DNA of 11,438 nt. Origin: Spirochaetia bacterium (lineage in GTDB: Bacteria > Spirochaetota > Spirochaetia > Treponematales > Treponemataceae). The stretch lies in the NCBI GenBank assembly GCA_900770075.1, contig CAAGIZ010000081.1:1-11438 (forward strand), given 5' to 3'. The translations under genes were made by a program, and so were the position numbers. The notes under the pieces are model-generated. The model was given only the letters and a program-made list of their open reading frames with translations, did not search any database and was not told the origin of the DNA. Shown here one piece after another: positions 1 to 7,133 of the stretch (its first letter is position 1; every line of letters starts with the position of its first letter).

Positions 1-326
1 GCACGGCGGCAGGTCGAAACGCTGGCAGCAGGCTTAAACCGCAAGTCGCTTCCCGCAGCAGCCCAAAGCCTGTCCATAAACATAACCAGTTCCCCGCTGG
101 GACTTGCCCAGTAAACCGGCGAACCAAAAACAAAACCGTCCGCCTCCCTGACCTTTGCAACCGCTTCATTGACCACAGACTCAATCTCACCGTTAAAAAT
201 CCGCCGGCCCACGCTGAAAATTTCCACATCAATGCCTTCCGCCTTCAAAGCCTCAGCCACCAGATTTAACGCCGTAAAAGTACAGCCGTTATCCTTCCGG
301 CTTCCGTTAAAAAGAACAACTTTCAT
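1..326 (-). CDS. Flavodoxin-like / NADPH-dependent FMN reductase family protein, C-terminus cut by window edge
   Basis: The first 108 codons are readable on the minus strand from an ATG at 326-324; the rest lies beyond the left edge. The N-terminus MKVVLFNGSRKDNGCT has the beta-strand followed by a GS-x(n)-T phosphate loop that binds FMN phosphate in flavodoxin-fold reductases. Around residues 70-88 the stretch FGSPVYWASPSGELVMFMDR is the typical second flavin loop of the NADPH-dependent FMN reductase/iron-sulfur flavoprotein group. The expected role is cytoplasmic flavin-dependent electron transfer or quinone/FMN reduction; the substrate cannot be told from this fragment. A GGGAGG ribosome binding site lies four bases before the start (331-336). 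The gene is divergent from the alkylation repair gene, with about 200 bp between the two starts. The family call is firm, the specific function is not. Confidence 0.85.
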   Translation of the reverse strand, partial: MKVVLFNGSRKDNGCTFTALNLVAEALKAEGIDVEIFSVGRRIFNGEIESVVNEAVAKVREADGFVFGSPVYWASPSGELVMFMDRLWAAAGSDLRFKPAASVSTCRR

Positions 327-376
327 AAAACCTCCCTAAAAAGTAAATTCATAAAGTCTAAAGCAAAGGAAACAAA

Positions 377-394
377 GTGTTAATCAGCACTTCC
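377..394 (+). repeat. Copy 1 of an 18-bp repeat, GTGTTAATCAGCACTTCC
   Basis: An identical 18-mer occurs at 6646-6663, where it is also one arm of an inverted repeat. An exact 18-bp match in two unrelated intergenic places suggests a dispersed element or the end of an insertion sequence. The GTG inside it is not used as a start by the downstream gene. Confidence 0.55.
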
Positions 395-416
395 CAAAGT
401 TTCATAACCAGAACAA

Positions 417-440
417 ATTATAACATACCGTATTATAGCA
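417..440 (-). promoter_or_regulatory. Candidate extended -10 promoter(s) for the flavodoxin-like gene
   Basis: On the minus strand two TATAAT hexamers occur at 437-432 and 422-417, each preceded by TGN (TGCTATAAT and TGTTATAAT), the extended -10 pattern. No good -35 is seen for either, which extended -10 promoters tolerate. The leader to the ATG at 326 would be about 85-100 nt. The same AT-rich stretch could also serve the divergent repair gene. Confidence 0.35.
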
Positions 441-510
441 TAAAACTCCTAAAACCCCTTCCTCACAACCACAAAACTGACAGTTACCAAAAATTATGCT
501 ATATTTCCCG

Positions 511-515
511 AGAGG
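511..515 (+). promoter_or_regulatory. Ribosome binding site that decides the alkD-like start
   Basis: AGAGG stands eight bases before the ATG at 524. The open frame extends upstream to a GTG at 377, but the first 49 residues of that version are low-complexity, lack family similarity and begin inside a dispersed repeat. The ATG at 524 gives a protein of family length. Confidence 0.7.
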
Positions 516-523
516 AAAAACTT

Positions 524-1249
524 ATGCAGGAAATGACAGATTTACAAAAACGGCTTTTTGAATTCCGGGACGAAAAAAATGCGGCTTTTCAGGCAAAACT
601 TGCTCCCACAGTTCCCCCAGAAAGTTGCCTTGGCTGCCGGGTGCCAGATTTACGGAAATTTGCAAAAGAGTATTCAAAAGAAGAAGGCTGGCAAAATTTT
701 TTGAAGGAACTGCCCCACAAATACTACGACGAAAACCTTCTTCACGGATTTTTGCTGGACAGTTTTAAAGATTTTAAAACCTGCCTTTCTGCAGTAGAAG
801 AATTCCTTCCCTTTGTAGATAACTGGGCCGTGTGCGATACCATGCGTCCAAAAATCTTTAAAAAGCACTTGCCGCAAATAATGGACAAAATAAAAGTCTG
901 GATAAAAAGCGATAAAACCTACACCGTGCGCTTTGCAGTGAATTTACTCATGTCCCTGTTTCTGGACGAAGCCTTTGAACCAGAACAGCTTTTACTCCCC
1001 CTTCAGATAGATTCCGACGAATACTACATCAAAATGATGATAGCCTGGTACTACGCCACAGCCCTGGCAAAACAGTGGGACGACACCATAAAAATCCTGG
1101 AACACAAAAAACTCAAACCCTGGACCCACAACAAAACAATCCAAAAAGCCCTGGAAAGCTACCGGGTTACAGCCGACCACAAAACCTACCTGCGTACGCT
1201 AAAAATCCCCCCGACCAAAAATCATCAACCCCAAACCGCCCAGAAATAA
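524..1249 (+). CDS. DNA alkylation repair protein, AlkD-like HEAT-repeat family
   Basis: This 241-residue protein matches the AlkD/DNA alkylation repair family (about 220-240 residues) along its whole length. AlkD-type enzymes are all-helical HEAT-like glycosylases that excise N3- and N7-alkylated purines without flipping the base. Family hallmarks are visible: a basic segment with RVPDLRKFAKEY (about 39-50), VDNWAVCDTM with Trp101 and Asp105 spaced like the Trp109/Asp113 pair of Bacillus cereus AlkD, TVRFAVNLLM with Arg136 (likely the Arg148 equivalent), the AWYYATALAK helix with Trp175, and the conserved tail KPWTHNKTIQKALESYRV (198-215). Residue equivalences are my alignment by eye. It is the only plus-strand gene and appears monocistronic; the last twelve or so residues are polar and probably disordered. 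Whether it is a true glycosylase or a non-catalytic paralogue cannot be settled here. Confidence 0.88.
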   Translation: MQEMTDLQKRLFEFRDEKNAAFQAKLAPTVPPESCLGCRVPDLRKFAKEYSKEEGWQNFLKELPHKYYDENLLHGFLLDSFKDFKTCLSAVEEFLPFVDNWAVCDTMRPKIFKKHLPQIMDKIKVWIKSDKTYTVRFAVNLLMSLFLDEAFEPEQLLLPLQIDSDEYYIKMMIAWYYATALAKQWDDTIKILEHKKLKPWTHNKTIQKALESYRVTADHKTYLRTLKIPPTKNHQPQTAQK

Positions 1250-1282
1250 CGGAAACCTGACAAATTTTCCCTGTAATTAAAA

Positions 1283-1382
1283 CCGGGCGTTCCCTGCTTA
1301 TGCGGGTCAGGCTTTCCGGGGTTCCGTGCCTCCGCACTCCATTGCTCCGCAACGGCTCCGCCGCCCCTTCAATCCTTAACGC
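1283..1382. repeat. GC-rich dispersed repeat, copy A, with tandem mini-hairpins
   Basis: A GC-rich block in AT-rich surroundings begins CCGGGCGTTCCC, contains GGGTCAGGCTTTCCG and ends CCTTAACGCA. It contains three consecutive perfect 4-bp hairpins: GTGC/GCAC (1326-1337), TTGC/GCAA (1342-1352) and CGGC/GCCG (1353-1363). Their loops read TCC on plus and GGA on minus. Similar blocks at 2494-2604 and, more diverged, at 6351-6494 share the start and end motifs. It lies between the convergent alkylation repair gene and the DUF3990 operon and may act as a bidirectional 3' structure, but no T-tract terminator is visible. Confidence 0.65.
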
Positions 1383-1403
1383 AGAAAAATGACTGGAAAA
1401 AGT

Positions 1404-1610
1404 TTAACTCTGAACTTCCTGCAGATAATACTGATACACATAAGCAGCCCCCTCTCTGTAGAGCCCAGTACCCTTATCTGCCAGTTTCTCAAAAATTTTT
1501 GAATTATATAATTTTCTCAATGCTTCATCATATTCAATTTTTTCGTCTTCAACGATAAAAGCCGCAATTTCTTTTGTAAGAGAATCAATTAGCCAGTCTG
1601 CTTTATCCAT
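1404..1610 (-). CDS. Small hypothetical protein, third gene of the DUF3791/DUF3990-type operon
   Basis: The product has 68 residues, begins MDKADWLIDSLTKEIAAFIV and is predicted helical, soluble and acidic in its first half. A segment resembling KLADKGTGLYREGAAYVYQY fills the C-terminal half. I do not recognise a named domain with confidence. Its start overlaps the end of the DUF3990-like gene by 8 bp, so translational coupling is expected and no separate promoter is needed. Position as the last gene of a tight triad with an ADP-ribosyltransferase-like protein suggests a partner, possibly an antitoxin or immunity role; that is inference from context only. No signal peptide or membrane segment is seen. 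Confidence 0.8.
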   Translation of the reverse strand: MDKADWLIDSLTKEIAAFIVEDEKIEYDEALRKLYNSKIFEKLADKGTGLYREGAAYVYQYYLQEVQS

Positions 1611-2115
1611 AAATCGACCTCAAATTTTTTAACAGTTTAACCGCCTTTTCCGTATGAAAAGAATACTGCATAGATAATTCTTTATAAGTAATTCTTTTTT
1701 TTAACATTTCCAAATCTATAAATTCCTGCTCATATTGTTGGAATAAAACCGCCATAGCATCATTTGCGACAGGACCGTGAACAATATCATATTTGTTATC
1801 TTGATTGCAAAGAGAATTTTTTAAGTCAGAATAATACCTGTTACGATTATTCATAACAAACATTGCCCACTCCTCTGTTGGAACAGTAGAAAAATCTTTT
1901 ATTGTCAAATTTGGATTTTTCATAAAATCATCATCAATTTCATATAAATTCAGAATTGGAGAGCCGCCTTTTATTCTGGTTTTACGTTTTGCCATACTTT
2001 CAGTTTGAGTACGAATATCAGTAAGATAAAAGCCTTTTCCAAAGTCCCGGAAGGGCTTACAAATTTCAAGATTTATCTCTTTTACAACAACATTGCTTCC
2101 ATGGTATAAAATCAT
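1603..2115 (-). CDS. DUF3990-like protein, ADP-ribosyltransferase-fold candidate
   Basis: The 170-residue product begins MILYHGSN and has DFGKGFYLTD at 24-33, NKYDIVHGPVANDAM at 107-121 and MQYSFHTEKAVKLL at 149-162, the signature pattern of DUF3990. The order His5 in an early strand, Tyr30 in GKGFYLT and a late polar residue in a GPVAND loop recalls the H-Y-[EQDN] pattern of ADP-ribosyltransferase-like folds, so a toxin or effector that modifies a target with NAD is plausible. Assigning the fold is inference; no substrate can be proposed. The ATG overlaps the stop of the upstream DUF3791-like gene by 4 bp (ATGA), and the 3' end overlaps the next gene by 8 bp. No secretion signal is seen, so an intracellular role is likely. 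Confidence 0.82.
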   Translation of the reverse strand: MILYHGSNVVVKEINLEICKPFRDFGKGFYLTDIRTQTESMAKRKTRIKGGSPILNLYEIDDDFMKNPNLTIKDFSTVPTEEWAMFVMNNRNRYYSDLKNSLCNQDNKYDIVHGPVANDAMAVLFQQYEQEFIDLEMLKKRITYKELSMQYSFHTEKAVKLLKNLRSIYG

Positions 2116-2339
2116 AATACCCCCCCATTCTGCCGGGAAATCTCAGCCATATCCTCAACTGCGTCATCAACAGAAAGAGTATGTTCAATTTCATAGTGTT
2201 CTTTTAAAAAAGCAATCGCTTTGTTGTTGTAAAGATAGGAAAAAGCCTCTTTTTTGGATAGATTAAAAACACTGGCAAAACTGCTGACACAAGCAACCAT
2301 ATAGGAGATTTTATTGTTTAAAAGAGAGTTTTGAATCAT
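2112..2339 (-). CDS. DUF3791-like small protein, first gene of the triad
   Basis: A 75-residue protein with the pattern ISYMVACVSSFA, then KEAFSYL, FLKEHYEIEHTLSVDDAVED and a C-terminal NGG, which fits the DUF3791 family of small proteins found beside DUF3990 genes. It is predicted mostly helical and soluble. The start is supported by AAGGA at 2347-2351, seven bases before the ATG. It is the first gene of a three-gene overlapping operon. In a toxin-antitoxin reading it would be the antitoxin or a cofactor, being encoded first and small; this is inference. The operon is more AT-rich than the nifJ and gyrA coding regions, in keeping with an accessory gene set. Confidence 0.82.
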   Translation of the reverse strand: MIQNSLLNNKISYMVACVSSFASVFNLSKKEAFSYLYNNKAIAFLKEHYEIEHTLSVDDAVEDMAEISRQNGGVL

Positions 2340-2362
2340 GTTTTATTCCTTTCCCACAACAT

Positions 2363-2392
2363 ATAATATATCAAAAATTATATTTTTTTCAG
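2363..2392 (-). promoter_or_regulatory. Candidate promoter of the DUF3791/DUF3990 operon
   Basis: On the minus strand CTGAAA (2392-2387) and TATTAT (2368-2363) are separated by 18 bp. A start near 2357 would give a leader of about 18 nt that just includes the AAGGA ribosome site. The surrounding 2340-2460 stretch is very AT-rich and offers several other -10-like hexamers, so the choice is tentative. Confidence 0.35.
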
Positions 2393-2493
2393 AAGAGATT
2401 TATATAGTATACCACCTTTATCAAACAGTTTTGTTATTTATAATACGGAAGTCTTTTTTTACGCTTTGCCTTCCCCATCCCCGAAATCAAAAT

Positions 2494-2604
2494 CCGGGCG
2501 TTCCCCTCCGGGTCGGGCGTTCCGCACTTCCGCTATTCGCTCCATTCGTCCGCGTCCTGCGTCCGCTCCCGAACGCCTGCCGGCGGTGCTCCATGCCCTA
2601 ACGC
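2494..2604. repeat. GC-rich dispersed repeat, copy B
   Basis: This block begins CCGGGCGTTCCCC and ends CCCTAACGCA, matching the ends of copy A, with a more diverged interior that again is rich in TCC on plus (GGA on minus). It occupies most of the gene-free stretch between the DUF3791 gene and nifJ. Its right end abuts the A-run that forms the T-tract of the nifJ terminator. Short open frames running through it have repeat composition and are not genes. Confidence 0.6.
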
Positions 2605-2646
2605 AAAAAAATCCCGCCGCACCCGGCAAAACCGGACACAGCGGGA
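2605..2646 (-). terminator. Rho-independent terminator of nifJ
   Basis: Read on the minus strand, TCCCGC (2646-2641) pairs with GCGGGA (2617-2612), with an inner CCGG/CCGG stem (2635-2632 and 2626-2623) closing a five-base TTTTG loop, followed directly by seven T (2611-2605). It lies about 50 bp after the nifJ stop codon at 2696, in the right orientation. Confidence 0.85.
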
Positions 2647-2695
2647 AATCCCCGACCGCAGCCTGAGCCGCAGCCGTCAAAAAATTACAGCAGAC

Positions 2696-5600
2696 TTATT
2701 TATAAAGTTCAATAAGTTTCTGCAGGTGTTCAAACCTTGCTTTAGCTGCTTCTTCGTTCCTGTCGAAGAGAACTTTTGCTCTCTCTGGGAACTTGCGTGT
2801 AAGTGAAGAATAGCGGGTTTCGTTGGCAAGGAATGCCTGGTAAGAACCGTCGCCTTCTTTTGAAGTAAGGGTGAATGGGTTCTTTCCTTCTGCCTTAAGA
2901 GCCGGATTGAAGCTGAACAGGTTCCAGTAGCCGGCTTTTACAGCTGCTTTCATTTCGTCCTGACAGTGGTTCATGCCACCCTTAACACCATGGAGTTCAC
3001 AAGGAGCGTATCCAATGATGAGGGAAGGTCCGTTGTATGCTTCTGCTTCCTGAATTGCTTTAAGGGCCTGTGCAGGATTTGCACCAAGAGCAATCTGAGC
3101 AACATAAACATATCCGTAGCTCATTGCAATTTCAGAGAGCGATTTCTTGCCTACTTCCTTACCGGCAGCAGCAAACTGACATACTTCACCGATGTTAGAA
3201 GCCTTAGAAGCCTGTCCACCAGTATTTGAGTACATTTCAGTATCGAATACCATAACATTAACATTTTCGCCGGAAGCAAGAACATGATCCAAACCGCCGA
3301 AACCAATGTCGTAAGCCCAACCGTCACCACCGAAAATCCATACAGATTTTTTAGCGAGGTAGTCTTTCTGTTCAAGAATTGCCTTGGAAGCATCGCATCC
3401 ACAAGCTTCAAGTTCTTTTACAAGAGCGTCTGTAGCAGGACCGTTGGCAATGGTGTTGTCTTTTGTTTCCATAAATTTAGCGATTGCATCTTTTACGGAA
3501 GCAGGAGCATCACCTGCAGCCATTTCTTCCAGTTTTGCAATAAGGCCGTCGCGGATATATTTCTGGCCGGCATACATACCAAGACCGTGTTCTGCGTTGT
3601 CTTCAAAGAGCGAGTTAGCCCAAGCAGGACCTTTCTTTGAATCCTTGTTGATTGTGTAAGGTGCAGTAGCAGCAGGACCACCCCAGATTGAAGAACATCC
3701 TGTAGCATTTGAAATGTACATGTGTTCACCAAAGAGCTGAGTAATCAGGCGGGCATAAGAAGTTTCAGCACAACCTGCACAAGAACCTGAGAATTCAAGA
3801 AGCGGCTGGTTAAACTGGCTGCCTTTAACTGTTGAATCTGCAAATCCGGAATCTGCCTTTTTAGAAACATTTGCAACAAGGTAGTTCCAAGAAGGCTGTT
3901 CAGCAAGGCGGGTTTCCTGAGGAACCATAGTAAGGGATTTTGTAGGACAAACAGTCGTACATTCACCACAACCCATACAGTCAAGAGGAGATACAGAAAG
4001 AGTGAACTTGTATTTGCCTGGTTTTGGTTTAAGGTCTACAGCTTTACCGCCAGCCTTAACAAGAGCAGCTTCTTCATCTGCGTCTACGAGGTAAGGGCGG
4101 ATTGTAGCGTGTGAACATACAAATGCACAGTTATTACACTGAATACAAGTTTCAGAATTCCATTCAGGAACCATAACTGCAGTACCGCGTTTTTCGTAAG
4201 CAGAAGCGCCAAGTTCAAACTGACCGTCTGCAATGTCCTTGAATGCAGAAACAGGAAGGTTGTCTCCGTCCATCAAAGCGATTGGATTCATGAGTTTTTC
4301 AACCATTGCAACTGTTTTTGCTTCGCCTGCAAGAGCAGGTTTAGCGGCATCTGGAGCAGGATTTTTCCAGCTTTCCGGAATTTTTACTTCGTGGAGAGCG
4401 CCGGCACCCTGATCGATTGCCTGACAGTTCATATCAACAATGTCCTGTCCTTTTTTAGAGAATTTAGCAACAACCTTTTCTTTCATGTAGTTGATTGCTT
4501 CTTCTGCAGGAAGAACATTTGCAAGTTTAAAGAATGCAGACTGGAGAACTGTAGAAGTGCGTTTTCCAAGACCGATTTTTGTAGCAATATCAACAGCGTC
4601 TACAGTGTAAACCTTGATGTTGTGATCTGCGATGTATTTTTTACTTTCAGCAGGGAGATGCTTGTCCAGTTCTTCGTCAGACCACTGGCAGTTAATAAGG
4701 AAAGTTCCGCCGTCTTTAACATCCTGAACCATCTTGTAGCCCTTAATGATGTAAGACTGGTTATGACATGCAACAAGGTCAGCCTGGTTGATGTAGTACG
4801 GGCTGCGGATAGGCTTGTCACCGAAGCGCAGGTGAGAAATCGTAATACCGCCAGTTTTTTTAGAGTCGTACTGGAAGTAAGCCTGAATGTATTTGTCTGT
4901 GTGGTCACCGATGATTTTTGTAGAATCTTTGTTGGCACCAACAGTACCGTCACCACCAATTCCCCAGAATTTACATTCTACAGTTCCTTCAGCAGATGTA
5001 ATTGGAGCCGGTTTAACTTCAGGAAGTGAAAGGTTAGTAACATCATCCACAATACCGATAGTAAAGCGGGATTTTGGTTCAGCCTTTTCCAGTTCCTTGT
5101 AAACTGCAAATACAGAGCTTGGAGGAGTATCTTTAGAACCAAGACCGTAGCGTCCGCCAGTAAGAACAACATCGTTAAGACCAGCTTCCCGAAGAGTTGC
5201 AGCAACATCAAGGAAGAGAGGCTCACCCAAAGAACCAGGTTCCTTTGTCCTGTCGAGAACGGCAACCTTCTTAGCAGTTTTTGGAAGCTTTTCCAGGAAT
5301 TTTTTGCTTACCCAAGGGCGGTAGAGGTGAACTTTTACAAGACCAACTTTTTCGCCTTTTTTAGTAAGGTAGTCGATAACTTCTTCAGCAACATCACAGA
5401 TAGAACCCATGGCAACGATAACGCGGTCAGCATCAGGAGCACCGTAGTAATCGAAAAGACCATAGTTTGTACCGAGCTTTTCGTTGATTTTGTTGATGTA
5501 TTTTTCTACAACGGCAGGAAGAGCATCGTAAGTAGAGTTGCAGGCTTCGCGGTGCTGGAAGAAAACATCTCCGTTTTCGTGAGAACCACGCATTGCAGGA

Positions 5601-6235
5601 TGTTCAGGATTCAAGGCATGAGCACGGAATTCCTTTACGGCATCCATGTTGAGCATGTCTTTAAGATCAGCATAATCCCAAGTTTCGATTTTCTGGATTT
5701 CATGAGAAGTGCGGAAACCGTCGAAGAAGTTGATGAAAGCAACTTTACCTTCCAGAGCGGCAAGGTGAGCAACAGGAGCAAGATCCATTACTTCCTGAGG
5801 ATTGCTTTCTGCAAGCATGGCAACACCAGTCTGGCGGCAGGCATAAACATCGGAATGATCACCGAAAATGTTCAATGACTGAGTGGCAACACAACGGGCT
5901 GCAACATGGAATACACAAGGAAGCTGTTCAGCAGCAATCTTGTACATGTTAGGAATCATCAAAAGAAGACCCTGAGAAGCAGTAAATGTTGTTGTCAAAG
6001 CACCAGAAGCCAAAGAACCGTGAACAGTTCCGGCAGCACCAGCCTCTGATTCCATTTCGATAACTTTTACTTTGTTACCAAAAATGTTTTTCTGACCGCC
6101 GGCAGACCAGTTATCAACCCAGTCAGCCATAGGTGATGAAGGAGTAATAGGATAGATACCGGCAACTTCAGTGAATGCGTAAGCAACATGAGCTGCAGCC
6201 TGGTTTCCGTCCATTGACTGTTTTTTTCTGGACAT
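2696..6235 (-). CDS. nifJ: Pyruvate:ferredoxin (flavodoxin) oxidoreductase, homodimeric type
   Basis: A complete 1179-residue single-chain PFOR, of usual length for the family (about 1170-1200). It oxidises pyruvate with CoA to acetyl-CoA and CO2 and reduces ferredoxin or flavodoxin, the central step of anaerobic pyruvate use in the cytoplasm. The N-terminal pyrimidine-binding domain has YPITPSSP (Thr31), Glu64 in ESEAGAAG and Arg114, the same numbers as the catalytic residues of the Desulfovibrio africanus enzyme. A two-cluster ferredoxin domain has Cys697/700/703/707 and Cys753/756/759/763. The third 4Fe-4S cluster is served by Cys819, Cys822, Cys847 and Cys1079. The thiamine diphosphate motif runs from GGDGWAYDIG (969-978) to SNTGGQ with Asn1004. 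AGGAGG stands five bases before the ATG. It appears monocistronic, with its own promoter and terminator. No key residue is missing. Confidence 0.98.
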   Translation of the reverse strand: MSRKKQSMDGNQAAAHVAYAFTEVAGIYPITPSSPMADWVDNWSAGGQKNIFGNKVKVIEMESEAGAAGTVHGSLASGALTTTFTASQGLLLMIPNMYKIAAEQLPCVFHVAARCVATQSLNIFGDHSDVYACRQTGVAMLAESNPQEVMDLAPVAHLAALEGKVAFINFFDGFRTSHEIQKIETWDYADLKDMLNMDAVKEFRAHALNPEHPAMRGSHENGDVFFQHREACNSTYDALPAVVEKYINKINEKLGTNYGLFDYYGAPDADRVIVAMGSICDVAEEVIDYLTKKGEKVGLVKVHLYRPWVSKKFLEKLPKTAKKVAVLDRTKEPGSLGEPLFLDVAATLREAGLNDVVLTGGRYGLGSKDTPPSSVFAVYKELEKAEPKSRFTIGIVDDVTNLSLPEVKPAPITSAEGTVECKFWGIGGDGTVGANKDSTKIIGDHTDKYIQAYFQYDSKKTGGITISHLRFGDKPIRSPYYINQADLVACHNQSYIIKGYKMVQDVKDGGTFLINCQWSDEELDKHLPAESKKYIADHNIKVYTVDAVDIATKIGLGKRTSTVLQSAFFKLANVLPAEEAINYMKEKVVAKFSKKGQDIVDMNCQAIDQGAGALHEVKIPESWKNPAPDAAKPALAGEAKTVAMVEKLMNPIALMDGDNLPVSAFKDIADGQFELGASAYEKRGTAVMVPEWNSETCIQCNNCAFVCSHATIRPYLVDADEEAALVKAGGKAVDLKPKPGKYKFTLSVSPLDCMGCGECTTVCPTKSLTMVPQETRLAEQPSWNYLVANVSKKADSGFADSTVKGSQFNQPLLEFSGSCAGCAETSYARLITQLFGEHMYISNATGCSSIWGGPAATAPYTINKDSKKGPAWANSLFEDNAEHGLGMYAGQKYIRDGLIAKLEEMAAGDAPASVKDAIAKFMETKDNTIANGPATDALVKELEACGCDASKAILEQKDYLAKKSVWIFGGDGWAYDIGFGGLDHVLASGENVNVMVFDTEMYSNTGGQASKASNIGEVCQFAAAGKEVGKKSLSEIAMSYGYVYVAQIALGANPAQALKAIQEAEAYNGPSLIIGYAPCELHGVKGGMNHCQDEMKAAVKAGYWNLFSFNPALKAEGKNPFTLTSKEGDGSYQAFLANETRYSSLTRKFPERAKVLFDRNEEAAKARFEHLQKLIELYK

Positions 6236-6305
6236 TTTGTCCTCCTAAAAATTTAAGGATTTTTTTGTCAAATTGAAGCAGAAAAGTTAATTCTGAATTT
6301 ATACC

Positions 6306-6334
6306 ATTCTATAACCTGATGTATTTTTTTTCAA
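6306..6334 (-). promoter_or_regulatory. Candidate sigma-70-type promoter of nifJ
   Basis: On the minus strand TTGAAA (6334-6329) and TAGAAT (6311-6306) are separated by exactly 17 bp; each hexamer matches the consensus at five of six positions. Transcription would start near 6299, leaving a leader of about 64 nt that ends in the AGGAGG site. No riboswitch-like structure was recognised in the leader. Confidence 0.55.
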
Positions 6335-6350
6335 TATTATTATATTTTTT

Positions 6351-6494
6351 GGGCGGCTTTTTGCACTGCTCCACTATCGTTACGCAGAGCAAAAACCAGG
6401 CTTTACGTGGCTACGGCTTTCGCCTTCGACCGGCGGCTCAGACAGCAGTCTGCCCCGCCGTTTGCCTCCGGCACCACTCCAATCCTTGCCGCAG
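6351..6494. repeat. GC-rich dispersed repeat, copy C (diverged, longer)
   Basis: A GC-rich block immediately upstream of the nifJ promoter starts GGGCGGC, contains CCAGGCTTT and ends CACTCCAATCCTTGCCGCA, resembling copy A at its start, middle and end. The interior differs and carries its own small dyads such as CAGACAGCAGTCTG near 6438-6452. Similarity to copies A and B is by eye and only moderate. Confidence 0.45.
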
Positions 6495-6620
6495 ACAAAA
6501 CACATCCCTTTTAACATTCAGGCTACTTACACAGTAAAGAATAAAACTATGAAAACACTGAATGTAGCTAATTATCCGTAAGTCGCTGACTGTAAGTCAA
6601 AGAGTTACGGCAATTTGACG

Positions 6621-6663
6621 GGAAGTGCTGAGTAATCGCTTCAATGTGTTAATCAGCACTTCC
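6621..6663. repeat. Inverted repeat with 11-bp perfect arms; right arm is copy 2 of the 18-bp repeat
   Basis: GGAAGTGCTGA (6621-6631) is the reverse complement of TCAGCACTTCC (6653-6663) with a 21-nt centre. The 18-mer at 6646-6663 is identical to 377-394. Just upstream (6514-6620) lie further short dyads, for example ACATTCAG and CTGAATGT. This looks like an insertion-sequence end or a small non-autonomous element; no transposase is present. A run of T does not follow, so it is not a simple terminator. Confidence 0.5.
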
Positions 6664-6822
6664 TTATCTTCAAAAAACACCCAAAACTGCCATTTTTTCG
6701 TTTTTTTGTCTTCATAATTTTCAAAAACACTCAAATACTAATCAAACAAGTGATTTTAAATGACTAATGGTCGTAATTTAAAATCATCAAAAACAAACTA
6801 ACGGTTAATAGTTTTGCTACTT

Positions 6823-6838
6823 TGTTTCTCATGAAACA
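6823..6838 (+). other. parS-like site 1
   Basis: TGTTTCTCATGAAACA: arms TGTTTC and GAAACA are identical to the arms of the ParB-binding consensus TGTTTCACGTGAAACA, and two of the four central bases differ. Flanks extend the palindrome to 20 bp (6821-6840). One of five copies with the same 14-bp core in the same orientation. Confidence 0.7.
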
Positions 6839-6934
6839 AAATTTATACCACAATTTTTCAATTTTTTAATGACACAACTTTCCGTTTTAACTCAAAGCGC
6901 ATAAAACCTCTAAAATTTCAACATATTGTCAGAA

Positions 6935-6976
6935 TTTCTATGAAACTGGGTTTCAAGAAACTGGGTTCATGGAAAC
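6935..6976. other. Cluster of degenerate parS-like dyads with altered spacing
   Basis: Three imperfect relatives stand directly left of site 2: TTTCTATGAAA (6935-6945, one base shorter in the centre), GTTTCAAGAAAC (6950-6961, perfect arms with two central bases) and GTTCATGGAAAC (6965-6976). They share the arms but not the spacing of the full sites. They could be decayed sites, half-site arrays for ParB spreading, or chance in a low-complexity patch. Confidence 0.4.
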
Positions 6977-6977
6977 A

Positions 6978-6993
6978 AGTTTCTCATGAAACA
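6978..6993 (+). other. parS-like site 2
   Basis: AGTTTCTCATGAAACA, the same 14-bp core (6979-6992) and orientation as site 1. It is immediately preceded by three degenerate versions. Confidence 0.68.
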
Positions 6994-7133
6994 TTTTTCA
7001 TATATCAACAACACTTTTCTAAAACATTTTAAAACTGGTCACACAGAAAAAAGTCCTTTCTGTTTATTGCGGTATTTACTTCTACTTTCAAGTTAAAAAA
7101 AACGTAACGTCAGGTCAAAGCCCACCTTACACA

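Noticed and set aside
377..523. N-terminal extension of the AlkD-like gene to a GTG at 377
   Set aside because: The GTG is inside a dispersed 18-bp repeat and the extra 49 residues have no family similarity; the ATG at 524 has a good ribosome site.
2338..2666. Plus-strand open frames over the GC-rich repeat, and a minus-strand frame at 2459-2680
   Set aside because: They follow repeat composition, overlap the nifJ terminator and have no start signals or family resemblance.
2966..5878. Several plus- and minus-strand frames within nifJ, up to 212 residues
   Set aside because: They are antisense or out-of-frame readings of a highly conserved gene; their sequences have no domain character.
6319..6537. 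72-residue plus-strand frame upstream of nifJ
   Set aside because: It runs through the nifJ promoter and GC-rich copy C and has no ribosome site.
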